Origin: Notamacropus eugenii
Taxonomy: Eukaryota; Chordata; Mammalia; Diprotodontia; Macropodidae
DNA: 64,000 nucleotides
Reading direction: 5' to 3'
Assembly (NCBI RefSeq): GCF_028372415.1
Contig: NC_092879.1
Span: 101,471,828-101,535,827 of the forward strand
Of the stretch, positions 22,701 to 37,700 are shown in pieces; the first letter of the stretch is position 1; every line of letters begins with the position of its first letter. The notes under the pieces are model-generated. The model worked only from the letters and a program-made list of their open reading frames with translations, was not told the origin of the DNA and made no database searches. Position numbers and translations under genes: made by a program.

Positions 22701-25700
22701 CAGCCCAACTGCCATGATTTCTCTTTACTGACAGTCTGGATTCTTGAGAGTGATATTATAGCCACACAGCTTCACTAGGAGAAGCTTGGGCTCACTGAAG
22801 TTCTCTACAGTTTTTCAAACCCAACCTCTGGTCCCACTCTGGGCATCCATGATGATACTGGGGAACCCTTGTTGACTCAAAACATGGCTGCCTCCTTTTG
22901 TATGTTGTTCTATCATTGTAGAACTAAGTTATCTCTGAAGCTGCATCTATCAAGGAATTTTGTGTCAACTAACCATATACATTGGAGACCCTTGTGTGGG
23001 AGGCTGCATCCTGCTCTATCAAAATCAAATGCATTTTTGTAGTCAGGAAACAGAAAACTCACTAGGATCTTGGAGCCTCAATTAATAGTGTGACTATTAC
23101 GATGCAGTTGGCTATAGACCTTTTTTATTTTTTAATAAAAGCCTGGCCTTTGCCTTTGTATATTTGCCTTAAAGGTTACCTGGTGGGTAATGGGTGGAGT
23201 CCAAATGGAAACAACTTTCCAAACAATTTTCTAGAAACAAAAAAGAGGTGTATAGCTCAGTTGCCAGTATATCCTCAGTCATCGTTTTGTTATTAGACTA
23301 TCCACGATTGCTTCCATTCTTTTAGCATCTCTGCCTCTTTAACAGATCCTCCAAATTGACACTGACGTACCTTCCAAATTGTGCTGCAAAATCGTGGTTT
23401 CTTCTGTGTTTTCTTGGTCACACTCAACCTGACTTCATCTTTTTAAATGCCACTCCCCTTTCCTTGCAAGCATCAAGCAGTGGAGTCGGAGAGTCCAAAT
23501 GTGGCAGCTTCACTGCCATTGATGATGAAAATCAATTTCTGTAAAATGTTTCACTGTGTCATCGTTTTCATCTTTTCATATTTATCGATAGATACTTTGT
23601 GACATGACTTATTGGCTTGTTTTCCCTCCACTACTTTTCAACCTTATGTGAATCTTCCACTTTCCTTGGCTTCCCCATCTCTTACTTGATGAGTAGATCA
23701 AGTCTTTGCTGATGAAATTTCTATTCTTTTGATTTCTTCACTTATCTAGCCTAAAGAAGGGCAATAATTGGAGTCAATATCTTTAATCAGTTTTCCATTT
23801 TTCAGAGTGAACAACTTGTTCAATTGGAGCCCACTGCAAATGCTTATCATACTTTTCCTTACCTTTTGATTTGACCACTATCCCAGCTAATCCATGGTCT
23901 GTCCATAGAAAGGTGCTTGTGCCCTGACTCCCCCATCCATAATCAGCGATTCTCTGTTACAGCTGACATGCTATTCAGGGCTCAGCCTATCCAGCAACTT
24001 CAAACCCTTCTTGAAGAGAGTATTTGCTTGTGCGACTCTAGGTATTCCGAGTCATCTACGAGTTTCAGCATCTTTCATTTCCCAATCCTAAGCCATGTTT
24101 TCCAATTTTCTTTTCTCCCCTCCTACATGGCTGCCTTTGCATGAAGATCACCAAGCATCAAGGCTGTAAATGTTGATTCTTTTCAGAAGACTTAGTCAAA
24201 TTCTACCTAGATTTTCTCCACTTTCCATCCACAATTATCTGAGATATCTAAGGGTGCCCTGGCCACTGGACACTCAATGAAATCAACTCCTTTGTTTCTC
24301 TTCTTTGAGTCATCCTTCATTTGGCAGCATCTGTTTTCTGGCTCCTGGTTCATATCAACAAGAATGTCAATGTGGACATGCTTCAGTTCCTCTGGTAGTA
24401 TTTCAACATGATGGTCATTGAACAAAGGTCTTCCAGTCAGAAGACCAGAAGTTAATGTTCTGTGCATAATGCTAAGATTCACTCCATGTTTAGACTCTCC
24501 TCTTTTTCCCCACCTGGATTGATGGTCATTTTAGAATTTCCCTTGCCTTTTCTCCCTTCACAGCATCTCTTGTATGCGTCCCCTTTTCGCCACTCATGTT
24601 GCTACCTCTCCCCCAGACTATTTCAGCAGCCTCCAGGTTGGTCTCCCTGCCTCAACTTCTTCTCCACTCCAGCCCTATCCTATATTCAACTGACAAAGTG
24701 ATCCTCCTGAAATCCAGGTGTGACCATGTCACTTCCCTACTCAATAAACTCCAGTGGTTCCCTAGTGCTTCCAGAATCAAATAGAAAATCTTCCATTTGG
24801 CTTTCAAAGCCCTCCACAACCTGGTCCCTTCCTACATTTTCTGTCTTACCACCCCTTCCTCCCCTCCATGTACTCTACAATTCAATGATACTGTCCTCCT
24901 GGATGTTCTTTGCACACCAACCTCCATCTCTCAACTCTGAGCATTTTCTCTGGCTGGCCCCCATGCCTGGAATGCTCTCCCTCCTCATCTCTGCCTCCTG
25001 GCTTTCTTCCAGATCTAACTTGATAGTGACCTATCCAGGTCCCCCTTAAGGCTGGTGTCTTCCTTCTGTTCATTCACTCCAGTTTATCCTATCTATATCT
25101 TGTTCGTACCTGGTTGCTTGCATGCTGTCTCCCCCATTAGAATATGAGCTTCTTGAGTACAGAAACTATTTTTGCCTTCCTTGTCATACCCAGCCCTTAG
25201 CACAGGGCTTGATACATAGTAGGTACTTACTAAATGCCTATTGACCTCACTATCCAGGGAGGCCAGACTCATCTGGGTCACTGAAGCAGGGACCACTGGA
25301 CCTGCCCTATGTGGGCACCAACCTTAGAAGCCATTGAGCCCAAACCCCCTTATTATACAAATGAGATAACTAAGGCACAGAGATGGTAAGAGACTTCCCC
25401 AAGGTAAGTCAGAGTTAGGATTTGAACTTGGGTTCTCTGATTCTAAAGTCAGTTCTAAAGGTCATTCGACCTCTGAGGCTGTGCGGGGGTGGAGCAGAGG
25501 GTCCAGGAACAATGCTCAGCCCCTTTCTTTTGTCCATCAGCTTCCTGCAAAACAACGAGCTCCACCTCATAGCTCCTGGGGCATTTACTGGCTTAGCAGA
25601 GCTAAGAAAGCTGTGAGTAGTCTCTCCTTGGAGGGGGATGTAGAAATGGGGGCATGGGGGCTGATTTTCCTGGGTGACCTGAACCCAACTAGGAAGAGAG

Positions 25701-28700
25701 AGGCATGTGCCTATGGAATGGGAAAGGGGGGCAGTAGGCTAGGTCTTCCTGAAATTTGGAGTGTCTTGTGGGGGGAGGGGACGAGAGAGATAAAGGAGGG
25801 GCCAAGGACTGGACCATCTGAGATTGAGAAAGCTGTGAGTGTCCCTTCTCTGGTTGAGAAATGAGATGGAATCTTCTACACTGCTGGGCTTGGACCCCAG
25901 GCATAATGGAAGGCTAGTTTGGCTTTCTCCCTATGTCTATCATCATTGGTCCCAGCCTTGGCACTGAAGACCAGGAGGATGGAAGGGGGAAGGGGGTCCA
26001 GTCTGGGGCCTTGTCCATGAGACCCTGTCTTTCTCTGACCCCAGGTTCCTGAGTCACAATCGGATCCACTCTCTTGCTCCAAGACTCTTCCAGGACCTTT
26101 GTCACTTGGAATGGCTGTGAGTTACTGGGGGGAAGGGCATGAGAACCTGGGGGTCAGGAGGCAATCCACTGAGGGAATGGGTCCTCCAGGAAACAGAGAC
26201 GACTTAGTTGCTGACCATGGTAGAGAGAAGGATGGGATAGTGCCTTGGGTCCCATCTCCATTTTGAATTTGCTGTCAGCTCCCGAATGGGTCCTCTCTGA
26301 AACTTGGGTGTACCCAATGCACAGATGCCACAGGTACTTGTGGTCCCTCTTTCCTCCTGTATATTGGGCTGGGCCCTGGCACCTCCCTTTGCCTTTTGTC
26401 TCTCTCCAGGATGCTGGACAACAACCAGATCACTGAGTTGCCACCTGATGCTTTCCTGGGCCTGAAGTCTCTGTACTTTCTGTGAGTTCTAGTCACAGCC
26501 TCCCTTGGGGTGCACAGCACCCTGGGGAGCACAGACAGTATTTGGCAGGGGTACATGTGTGGGGAGAGGAGGAGCAGGGAGGGCTCAGCACACAACTGGT
26601 CATTCGACAAGACTGCTCCCGCTTCGCTCCATGCACAGAACATACAGACAGCGCTTCCCCACCTGCTTCTCTGTGCCCTCTGCTTGTCAACACTGGGTGC
26701 TTCTGGAAGGCAGACACAATGTCTTGTTCTGTGGATCCCTGGGGCAGTTTTGCACCGATCATTTTCTCATTTCTTCCTTCATTCCACAAAGCTCCCGTCA
26801 TTTCTTCCAAGGCCAAGTGCAGTGCTAAGAGGGAGACAGGAATGAATAGGGCCCAGTTCCTGAGCACAAGGAGCTCACAGTGTCTAAGGGGGTAAGACAA
26901 AGGACTGGGCTGCAAACGTGGTGACAACAACATCAAGGAGAGACCAGAGCTGGCATTTGAGCCGAGCCTTGAAGGAGGAGCTGGGAATTATCACATCTGG
27001 GGTTTGAGGTGGTTTGGGATCATAGGGTAAGTCTAAGGGCCAAAGGTACTGCACAAGTGCCAGATCCAGGAAACATGTCTGGTAAATACCCATTCCTCAC
27101 CTCCCCGTGATGCTGAGCTGTCGCTGCCTCTGACTGCACATCAGCCGGCCTGGCTCTTCCCCTACGCCTACCATTGTCTGCCCTTGTGTGATCAACTGGC
27201 TTTCCCTGTATGAAATTTGCTATTGTCTGTAGTTGTCTGACTGTCACTGTATGCTGCGCCGTACCTAGGAGTTCTGGTATTTGGGGCAAGCTTTATTTTA
27301 TTGGGGGGAAGGGGTAGAGTGTCTAGAGTGTCACTTCTGTTGCACGTGGCTGAAGTCGACCAGAGCCACAGGTCAAATGAGTTCAGGAGACTGAACTGGT
27401 AGGATGCCAGAATATTTCCAAGGGGACAAGAGAAAGAAGAGCTGGGGAGAAGAGGGAGGTTGACTTGGTAGTCCATGGCATCTAGACAGGACAGAGTGCG
27501 CTTGTTGCAGTTGTTGGGTAGTGCTGGAAGAGGGAGGGTCCCAAAGGAGCCATGGGGTATGAGAAGGAAGCCAGATCCTCCTTTCGGTCCTCGATGTCAG
27601 GGACCAGAGAGAAGAGGGAAGCAGTCTTGAAGGAGGTACCAAGAGATTCCATATCTTCAAGAGAAAGGTAAGTTTCAGTGAAGGCACATCAGCAGGCAAG
27701 ATCTAGGAAGAAGGACATTCTTCAGGGTGCAGTGGACAGGAAAGGCAGAGAAGAGAAGGGACTGAGGAGGACTGGAAGCTAGCAGGGAGAAATGGCTTTT
27801 CAAATCCCAGAGATGAGAGGAGCAGGAAGTGAGAATTTTCAGGGGAAGAGTAAGTAAACCAACCCCAAGGCTCAAATCTAAGTGTCCTGCTGGGACCTCG
27901 AAGGTCTCGCCTCTGAAACAGGAAGATTCTCACTGTCAACAGCTTAGGGGGCAAGTCACACAAAGACTTGATTTTGTGCTTAGTTACAAAGCAAGGCAGA
28001 GAGAAGCGTTTGGGTTGGCAAGTGGCCTTCTGGGCATGAGTCATTTCCCATAGGTACCAAGAGTGCATGAAAAGCACATGCTCATGCTGGGTTCACAACC
28101 ATCTAGTCACCAGCCTTAGAGACAATTTGTTGTGTTCCAGGACAGAGGACAGAGTTACTCATTTGCTAGTCTGTCACTGGCTCCAGGGACTCAGACACAG
28201 GGGGCTTTCTTAGTCTTTTGCTTGTCCTTGTCCAAGGTCCTGGAAAAATGAATGCAGGGGCTAGACGGGATGGCTCACTTACACTGAAATGCAGGCTTAT
28301 TCTAAAATGGAGTCACTCATGTCAAGACCCCTCTGCCACCACAACATTGACTGTTATATTAATTGGTGAACATTTGTGGAAAGCTTGGTCTGTGCATGGC
28401 GGTGTGCTCAGGGCTATGGAGACCAAGAGACACACCAACCATCTCTACCCTCAGGAGTGGTGGGTACCTGCACACACCAAGCTTCACCATTAATCCCCAC
28501 TGATTCCATGTGTCCTACATTCCATAAGGCCAGTTCGATGGCCTCAGTGCTCTGGAACTTGGCAACAAGAGGCTAGCTGAAAGTCCAGCACTAGGGGAGA
28601 AAATGTGCCTCCCAAATTCTGGCACCTGGAACATCCCCCCAGTCACCCCATGCTAGTTCCAGCTTTGCCTACATGCCACGGTCCATCTGTTACCTCTCAC

Positions 28701-31700
28701 TGAGTGGCATAGGATCCCAGGATCAGTGTTATAAGGGACCTTAGTCTAATCCCCTCCAAGAAGTGACACACAGGTATTAACTTGGCAGAGTCAGAATTCA
28801 AACCCAGGGCCCTGTACTCCAAATTCAGCCCCCTCCGCACTGCCTTCTCTCATCATACATGTAATGTCTCCCATTTGCCAGTTTCTAGCTTGCTGCGGTC
28901 TTGCTGCCTTTGTATATCGACTGTTTCCTATTATCTGTTGGTCTTTTAACTGTGTGCCATTGTCATGACATTGTCTGACACAGAATCAGACTCTCAAAAA
29001 CTGCGTGCTGGAACCTGTCTAGTCCAGTGAATGAGATTTCCCCTGTACCATGGAGCTGGCAGGGCCTCTCGTCATTGGTCAATGTCTCGGCTGCATCTTT
29101 GTCGCTGTTTTCTGCTGTCCCTGATTGGCCCCATTGTTTGCTGTCATTGTTTTCCTGTGTTGAATAACTCACAGTGACTCCAGCCCCGTTATTTGTCTGT
29201 TCTTATCTGCCTAATCCGAGGCCACCAGGCCAAGAGGCTCACCAGGGGCAGCTTGTTGCTGTTGCTATTATTAACAACAGTAATCAGCTGGCATATTGTG
29301 AATACTGTCTTGTTTGAGCTTCACAACAACCCTGGGAGGCAGATGTCATTATAATCTCTATTTTACTGTTGAGGAAACTGAGGTGGATGGAGGGTAAGCG
29401 ACTTGCTCGGAGTCTCCCAGCTGACTGAGGCTGGATTGGAACTCATTTCTTCCTGACTCCAGATCCAGTGCTCTCTCTGCTGCACTGTAGGTGCCAGGTT
29501 CTTAGTCTGTCCGCCATACCCTGTTTGTCTGCCTGTGTCTATCTGACATTGTCTCTCTGCTTTTGTGTTGGTCACTGTTTCAGATCTCTCTGACCCAGTC
29601 TGACTGCTCTTTCACCTGTTGGGTCACTGAGCTCAGCATTGTGGAATTTACAATCAATCCCTGCCCTCAAGGAACTTACATGAGTGACAGCTGCCATAAT
29701 GATCTCTCAAAAGCAATGACTTTAGACTGCTCATAGTCTGACTTTGCCACTCCCCTGCTCTATAAACTCCAGGGGCTCCCTCTTGCTCCGGGAATCAAAC
29801 ACAAAAGTCCTTCACGACTTGTGCTGCCCAATCTTACCTTTAAAACCTTATTTCCCTCTCCTGCATGGTCCAACTATCTGGCCTTGCTCTTCATCATCCA
29901 CAGTGCTCCATTTCCCACCTTCATGATTTTGCATGTTGGGAATGCATTTCATCTTCACTGCCTCCTCTTAACATTGTTCACTTCCCCAACAGAATACAAT
30001 CTCCATCAGCCACCAGGCATTTATTAAAGATTTCCCTTGGGCTGGCATTAGGCTGAGGGGTAGGTGCACAAAGAAAGGTAAAAACTTGATCCCTGCCCTC
30101 AAGGAACTTGGATTCTAAAGGGAGAGACAAGTAACTATCTCAGGGTCTGCCACTAGAGGACTGAGGCAGCTGCTTCTCCCTTCAGCTTTTGTGCCAATAC
30201 TCAGGCCGTGTGTATATGTCCACAGTCCCCGCACAGTCCTTGTCAGGACACAGTGGCTAAGTGACCCAGAGGAGCCTTTCCATGCAGAGTGATGATGGCT
30301 AGATTTTCCATAGGCAGAGATGAGATGACCTCAGTGAGGAAGTGGAGGGGGCGGGGGAGGCACCAATTCTAAGCTAAGACCTTTGACAGAGGAAAACAAG
30401 TAGCTGGCCCTTTGCCATCCAATTTCGTCATGATCTAAGGAATAGGGACTATTAAAGGAAACCTAGATAGACCAAATTGGGCCTTGAAATGCTGCCATCA
30501 GGTGTTTAAGCTTGTTTTATCCTATAGACAACGGGGAGCCATTGAGGGCTTCTGAGCAGGGGAGTGACTTGATCAGAATCAGAGATGGATTCTGTTCTCT
30601 TCAACAAGTGTTAATTCAGGATTCAGCATGACTAGGGCTGGAGGTATGAATATCAAAGAAAAAACAGTGCCTGGTCTTCAGGAATTGACCTTCCACTGGA
30701 GAATGCAGTATTTATGCAATGGAGGAAGGTTACAGGGACAAGCAGTCCTGGCTTCCTGCAGGAGGCTAAGCCTTGAAGGAAACTCAGGATTCCAAGAAGC
30801 AGCTTCCAGTGGGTCAGCACAGGTGGGGCTGTCCCTGTAGGCCAGGTGAGAGGTGCTCAGGGTTCCACCTGGAGTGGTGGAAGTAGGTGTGGAAATCAGG
30901 AGATAGCTGTGGAGATATTGTGGTCCTGGGGATAGTAGAACTGAGCAGTTGGCCCAAGCCAACCATTTACAGGTTGACTAAAAGGCTATTGCTCCCAACT
31001 CCAGGAATGGGGAAAAACCAAGTTGGGGCAGGCCATTGAGGTACAATCCATCCTGAGCACGACTTTGGGATGGACTGCCCCTCTACTTGTCTAGCACGTG
31101 TCAGTCAGAGAGAAGTCAGGGCTGGACATGGAGATCTGGGAAGCTGCAGCCACACAAAGGAAATCATGGAGCCTGTGGGGGCCCATGAGCTCATAGAGGG
31201 AGAGAGAGGAGAGAAGGGCAGGGGTTGGGGGAACCAGTCTTTGATAAAGGGATAATAAAAAGACCAGAGAAGACCCAAGACAGTAAGAGAATCCTCAGAA
31301 GGAGTGAGGGAGGTTCTCTTGAGCTGGCAGCGCATACCCTCAAAGTGGATGGACCCAGAGAAGAGATTAGCACAGGCTCAGTTCCAGGATAATCTGGGGC
31401 TGCCTGAGGGAGTCTTGGAGGGGGACTGGGGAGACAGTTGGGGAGTGATATGTCTGTAAAAAAGAAAAGCGAATAAACCATCATTACAAAGGAAAACAAT
31501 TGAAGGCAAACACCTTGTAACCCTTAAAGTGTTCTATAAGTGGGAACTAATACAAGGAAAGAAAAGTGGACAGTCAGCAGTGAGGGTGCTTCAGAATGAG
31601 GCGGAGGTGGCTAAAGACCTAGAGATAAGAAAGACCTGAGGTGGGGGGGGAGCAAGGAGGGAAGGGGAGAGAGGGAGGGAGGTGAGACAGACAGGGGAAG

Positions 31701-34700
31701 GGGGGGGTGAGACGGGGAGGGAGGGAGAGGGAGGGAGACAAGAAGAGAGGGAGAAAGACAGGGGAGGGGAGAGAGACTGGGAGGGGAGAGAGACAGGGAG
31801 GGGGAGAGAGGGAGACAAAGAGGGAGGGGAGAGAGACAGGGGAAGGAAAGAGACATGGGGAGAAAGATGGGGGAGGGGGAGAGAGATGGGGGAGGGGGAG
31901 AGAAATGGGGAGGAAGGGAAAGGAAGGGAGAGAGGGAAAGGGAGGGGAGGGAGGGAGACAGGAAGAGAGGGAGAAAGACAGGGGAGGAGAGAGAGACTGG
32001 GAGGGGAGAGAGACAGGGAGGGGGAGAGACATGGGGAGGGACACGGGGAGGGAGGGAGCAGAAGCCAGGTGACAAGGGGAAGACAAATAAGTCAAAGGTA
32101 AGGCAGAAACAATGGTAATGCAAAGCCTTAGCATGGTCCAGAGAAGGGGCTTGGCCGTATTGGCATTTAAATAGAGGGAGAGGAGTCAGGAGCAAAGGAA
32201 GTGAACACCAGTCACCATCACTAGCATTTTCATGGCTCTTTAAAGTCTGCTAAACGCTCTCAAGTATCTCATTTCATCCTTACAACAACCCTTGGAGGGA
32301 AGTGCTATTATTATCATCCACATTTTACAGAGGAGGAAACTGAGGCAGACAGTGAAGTGATTTGCCGAGGGTCACACAGTAAGTGCCTGAGGCTGGATTT
32401 GAACTCAGGTCTTCCTGACTCCAGGCTCATCACTCTACCCACTGCAGCACCCCCTAGTTAAGAGGAGCAATGATTGGTGGCCCAAGGTCCCAGAGGACTG
32501 AGGTGAAAGGATTGGCTCCAGTTGGGAGAATGACCACCTCTTTCAGAGTGAAAACAGCATAGGGATAGAGGGAGGGGGGAAATGGAGCCATTTTGAAGTG
32601 TGGGAACGAGGAGTTGAGGGATCTCACAATCCATCACATTTATATAGAGCTTCAAGGTTCAGAAAGCACTTCCCACACACAGCCCACCAGACCTCCAAAT
32701 CTTCTTGACCCCCTTTTTACAGATGAGGAAGCACATTCCCAGAAAGGCAAGGCCTTGTCCAGGGGTACATGGCTAATGGCCACGGCTGTCCAAGGTGACA
32801 GTCAAAGGCATGGCTCTCCTGACTTTCCAAGGCCAGGGCATTTAGCCTCAGGACAGTGGCCTTTGAACCAGCTTCCTGTCCCGCCTCCCAGGGAAAGCTT
32901 CCTTCCCCTGGGCCCCCACTGTTGGAGTTGCCCAAGATTGTTGTTTCCCTCTGGCCAGAGCCTGGCTCTTAGGTCTCCAGGTAAGCATCAGTGCAAATGC
33001 TGAATGCTGGGATGCATTTGGTGGGATAGATTTTCTCTCCCTCCTTTACTAGACCATAAGCTCCCTGAGGACAACGACTAAGTCCTTCCTTTTCTTGGAC
33101 TCCCTGTAGTTGCTCAGTGCAGACTGGTTGATTGATTGCCTTCTGCCAGGTATCTTCTCAACAACTCCCTCAGCAAGATGCCCACCCCATCGATCTGTGC
33201 CGAGATGCCCGAGCTGAGCTGGCTGTGAGTGTCTGCCCTATGGGCCTGGGGGCTGGCCAGGTGCCGGGGGTAAGGGTAGTGGCAGCCAAAGATGCTCTGG
33301 GCTTAAGAGGGGTCTGGGAAAGGAAGTTACCATGGCTACAAGAAGGCCCTGCCTTCCCTCCCCTTCCCTACTTTGCTGGGAAGGTTGGCATGAGGGTTAT
33401 AGGGCATGAACACTTATTGGACTCAGTATACCTGGGTGGGCTATGTAGACCTGGGAGCCATAGACTGGAGGCCTGGGTCAAACTTGGCTCATGTCCTCCC
33501 TACCCTTAACCTCCATCCCAGAGCTTCTAACCCTCAGTCACCCTGGATCGTCAGACTTAGAACTAGGAGGACCCTTTGAAAACATCAGTGTTACAGAAGG
33601 AACTGAAGCCCAGGGAAAAGAATTGACTTACCCAAGGTCACACATGTTAGTAAGTGACAGAGTCGGAATTTCACACCCAGATCCTCTGCCCTGCCCCAGT
33701 CCAATATTCTTGCATGGTTATTCTTACTTTGGGACCACCAACTGACTGGGGGAAAGAGGCCCCTTTTCCTTGCCCCCTTTACTTTTCCCACCATCCCTAT
33801 CTCCCATACTTCTCTTTCCTTTCTCCCTCTCCCTACTCCTTGTACCCTACTTCTATCATGTCTTTTGCCCCCCATCCCTATCCCTTTTGCCCCCTCTGCC
33901 TTTTCCCTTGATCCTCTCTCCTTGCTCCCTACCCTGCCACCTTTGCCCCCTCTCCCTTCCCCCTTTTTCTTCTCTCTTTGACCTCTTTCCTTGCCCCCTT
34001 TGCCCCTCTCACTTCCTTTTAGGGCAGCACCCCCATGGCCCCATTCCAGAAGCCAGCATTGGGGCTTCATAGTTGATGGCATACCATGAGCCCAGCTCTG
34101 CCTCCTCTGGAGCCTGAGGGATTCCTTGGTCTAGATGCAGTGGAAACAACACTCAGCTTCGAGCCAGAAACCTTGGGTTCAAATCTTACCTCAGCTACCT
34201 AAGAGCCAAGGGCCTATTTTCCATCTTTAAAGGGGTGGTTAGTGGTTTGGAGATGAGAGGGAGACAGGCAGAGACAGAGAATCCTAAGATCCTTTCCAGC
34301 TTCAGTAGCCTATGATCCCTTGGGCCCAGAGGCCCATGAGGTCTTTCTGTCCCCTCCCCACCTTCCCACAGGGACTTGGAGAGAAATCAGCTGCAGAGCC
34401 TGGAGAGCTCTGTATTCCAGGACTGTGGGGCCTTCACCGTGCTGTAAGTACTCCCCTTCATGCTCTCAGACCCCTGCCCAGCAGCTGGAGGAGGGGAGGG
34501 TCTGTCATCTTCCCCATCCCCTCTCAGTTCTCCCTTTCTCCAGTGGAAAGAATCCAAGGTGCCAGGGAGAACAGCCCCATCTCCCCCGATCTGGCATTTT
34601 GCTCAGTCCTCAGTCCCAGGGTCAGCACAGCCTCCTGTTGGAATGCCTAATGAACATAAACGGCCCACACCACTCCCATCTCACTGGCAGGAGCCATAGC

Positions 34701-37700
34701 CAAACAAGACATTTTCCTTCTCCAAACCAAGTCCTGAGCTGCTGTAAGATGTGCCCTAGGCCTTGATCTTGCCCTAAACCCCCTCCTTCCCAGCCCCAGC
34801 CCAGTGAGGGGACTCATCCATCTGTCCACCCATCCATCTACCCTTCCATCTATCCACCTTTCCATCCATCCATCCATCTACCCTTCCATCCAGCCAGCCA
34901 TCTACCCATCTGTCCATTCATCCACCCTTTCCTCCACCCATCCATCCACTCTTCCATCCATCCATCTACCCATCCATCCACCCCTTCCATCCACCCACCC
35001 TTTCATCCATTCATTCACCTATCCATCCACTCTTCCATCTATACATCTACCCATCCATCCACCCTTCCACCCACCCACCCTCCCATCCATCTATTGTGGT
35101 GGCAGCAGCTCTTGACTAGCCCTGGGTATCATACATGTACTCTGGAGGCAGTCAGGGTCCAGCGTGGCTGACCCTAAAGCTGAGCTATGGGGCCTGCTGA
35201 GATCGCTCAGTAAAGTAAACAGACCAGCATAAACACTAATATACACAGAGAATAAATCTCAGGCAGTATCTGGAGCACAGCACTGGCCTGGGAGGAAATA
35301 GATGGAGGGAGGAATCTCCTTGTCTGGGTTCTTGCCAGTTCTTCTCTCCCTCCCCACAAAGCTCCTCCAACTCTCAAGGACAGTTCACAGAGGTAGGACT
35401 TTGGAGACCAAGGAGACGAGATTTGGCCAAGGCCACACAGGTAGGTAGGAAGTGAGAAAGTCAGACTGAGCAGGGTTGCCATTTGGATCGATGCCTCCCG
35501 GGCTGCCCCGCTGGTACCTCCGGTAGGTGCCTTCACTTTTCTTGGTGTCTTCTATAAAGTGAAGGTATGGGATTTGATGCTGAGTTCTGTTTTGGTTCCA
35601 AACCAAAGGTGCTGTCAGCCAGCACCTTGATGAGCTTCCTTTCCATGAAATGGGAGCTCCTCTTGGAGTTTTCTGCTGCTTACATCCTCTGCCTCTGGAG
35701 CTTCAACCTTTCTCCCAGCTCAGGCCACCTGCTTCTGCTCCATAGGTGTTCTGGACCCCTGGCAGCAAAGCCTCCACCTGGCAGGCAGCAGCTGGCATCT
35801 GGCTCCCACCCTGAACCTGCTTCCCTCCCATCCCAGTCCCTTGTGATGAGGAAAATGGGACTTGGCACTGTCCTGGATGCACCTGGACATGAACACTCCC
35901 TCTACTCACACAGGAAGTCCCTTTTGTGACCTGGCTGGTGCAGCCCCTAGGAGCTCCAGATTTGGCTGACCTTAGAGCTGAGACCCAGTTCCTCATCCTC
36001 CTCCCCACCAAGTGCTTGGACTCGAAACCTGCCCCTTCCCCATCTGTTCCCTTGACCCTTTCCCCCAGGCAGCAGAGGCACTAGGCCATACTTAGGGCCT
36101 AACCTTTCACTACACCCTCCCTTCAGTGGTACAGCTCAGCAGGCCATGATTCTCATTCCCATTTGACTCTCAGAGAAGCAAAGAGACTCACTCGCTCAAG
36201 GCAGCACAACATTTGTAGCAGAACCCCAAATAAACCCCAGGGCTCCTGACTTGTCATCCAGTACTCCTCCCTCTCCCCCCAACCACCCCATCCCCCAGTT
36301 ATGAGGTGGGATCCTGTTTAGGTACCTGGATACCCAAAAGGACTTCGATGAAGTGGACACACCCTCTAACAGTCTCAATCACCTCTCAGCCATCCCTTCT
36401 CACCCCAGGCTCTTCACAGAAGTCCTTTCCAGGGGCTCTGTCCACCAAGTGGGAAGTCTCCCTCTTGGCCTCCTGCCATGTGGCTGCCTCCTCTGGGGCT
36501 CTCTCCAGCCTCATCCCCCATGGCCTTCCTGCTATATCCATGTCATGTCTGTGTCTCCTTAGAATATGAGCTTCATGTTTGTTCCCTTTCTGTATCTTAG
36601 CTCTTACTTAATGCAGCTCCTGGCATACAATGAGTGCTCAATAAATGCTTCATGACCGACTGACTGACTGGTCTAGGATGGGCACCATGGAAGATGGAAA
36701 GGAAGGGAAGGGACTTGGGGGCCAAGAGAGAGGGAAAGTCATGTTGGTATGGCTTTAGTGGGACACAGAGAGGGGCCAAGTCACCAAGCTCAGGCTGGGG
36801 ACCCCATTGAGCTCTGTCTTCTTCCCTCCTTCCAGAATCCTTCGGGGGAACTTGATCAAAACGATTGAGGAAGGGACCTTTGCTGAGCTTCCTCGCCTGG
36901 TGGAGCTGTGAGTGTCAATCATCTCTGAGACCAGCGCCTACTCCCAGGAGTTGGAGATGGGGGGTGGGGTGGAGAGGCAGAGACTCCAAGTTGCCTGGAG
37001 ATGTCTCCTTATGTCCTACTGTAACATCAGTTAGGATAGAGAATGTAGGGGCTGGGAGGGCCTTTAGAACAGAGAATGGAAGTCACAGGGGGCCTTAGAA
37101 CTGGCAATGTCAGAGCAGGACAGCACAGTCCCTCCTCTCAATCACTCCCAGCCCCACATTTGGAATCTCTCCCTGCAGAGACCTGTCCAACAACCTCCTG
37201 ACAGAGATGCCTCCATCACTCTACCAGGGCCTGCAGGACCTCCAGATGCTGTGAGTCTGACCTTGTTATTGGCCCCAACCCAGGCTTGACCCTCCTTATC
37301 TGAGTACATTGGAATCGGCCCGAGGTCACAGCCCTTGTGGTTTGAGGGGTGAAGGAGAAGAGTTTTGGGGGGGAGCCCTGATGCATCCAGACTCCTGACT
37401 GTTCCCTCAACAAAATAGAAGGAAGCAGCTTCCCTGTAGCCCTACTGAGTACCTCCTCACCCTGACCCCACAAAGCCCGTGTGGTAATAGAAATGACATT
37501 GCTGGGGGATGAGGTCCAAGCAGGGTGTTATGGTGAGGAAACTGAGGCTGACTAGGGCAGTGCCCCTCCCTCATGCCTCAGACCACCCCTACCCCTTCAG
37601 CTCTCTCTGCTCTCCACTCACAGGAACATCTCTGCTAATCCTCTGAAGCAGATCCCCGTGGACCACTTTGACAGCCTCCCCCATCTTCATTCGCTGTAAG

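Noticed and set aside
22100-24480. RTE/BovB LINE in antisense
   Set aside because: Composition and position suggest a LINE, but no diagnostic motif could be read on either strand, so it is listed only as unassigned.
31590-32195. Frames of 194 and 171 codons rich in Pro/Ser/Leu on the minus strand and Arg/Gly/Glu on the plus strand
   Set aside because: Pure products of the GGGA purine tract, open in many frames because stop codons cannot occur in it.
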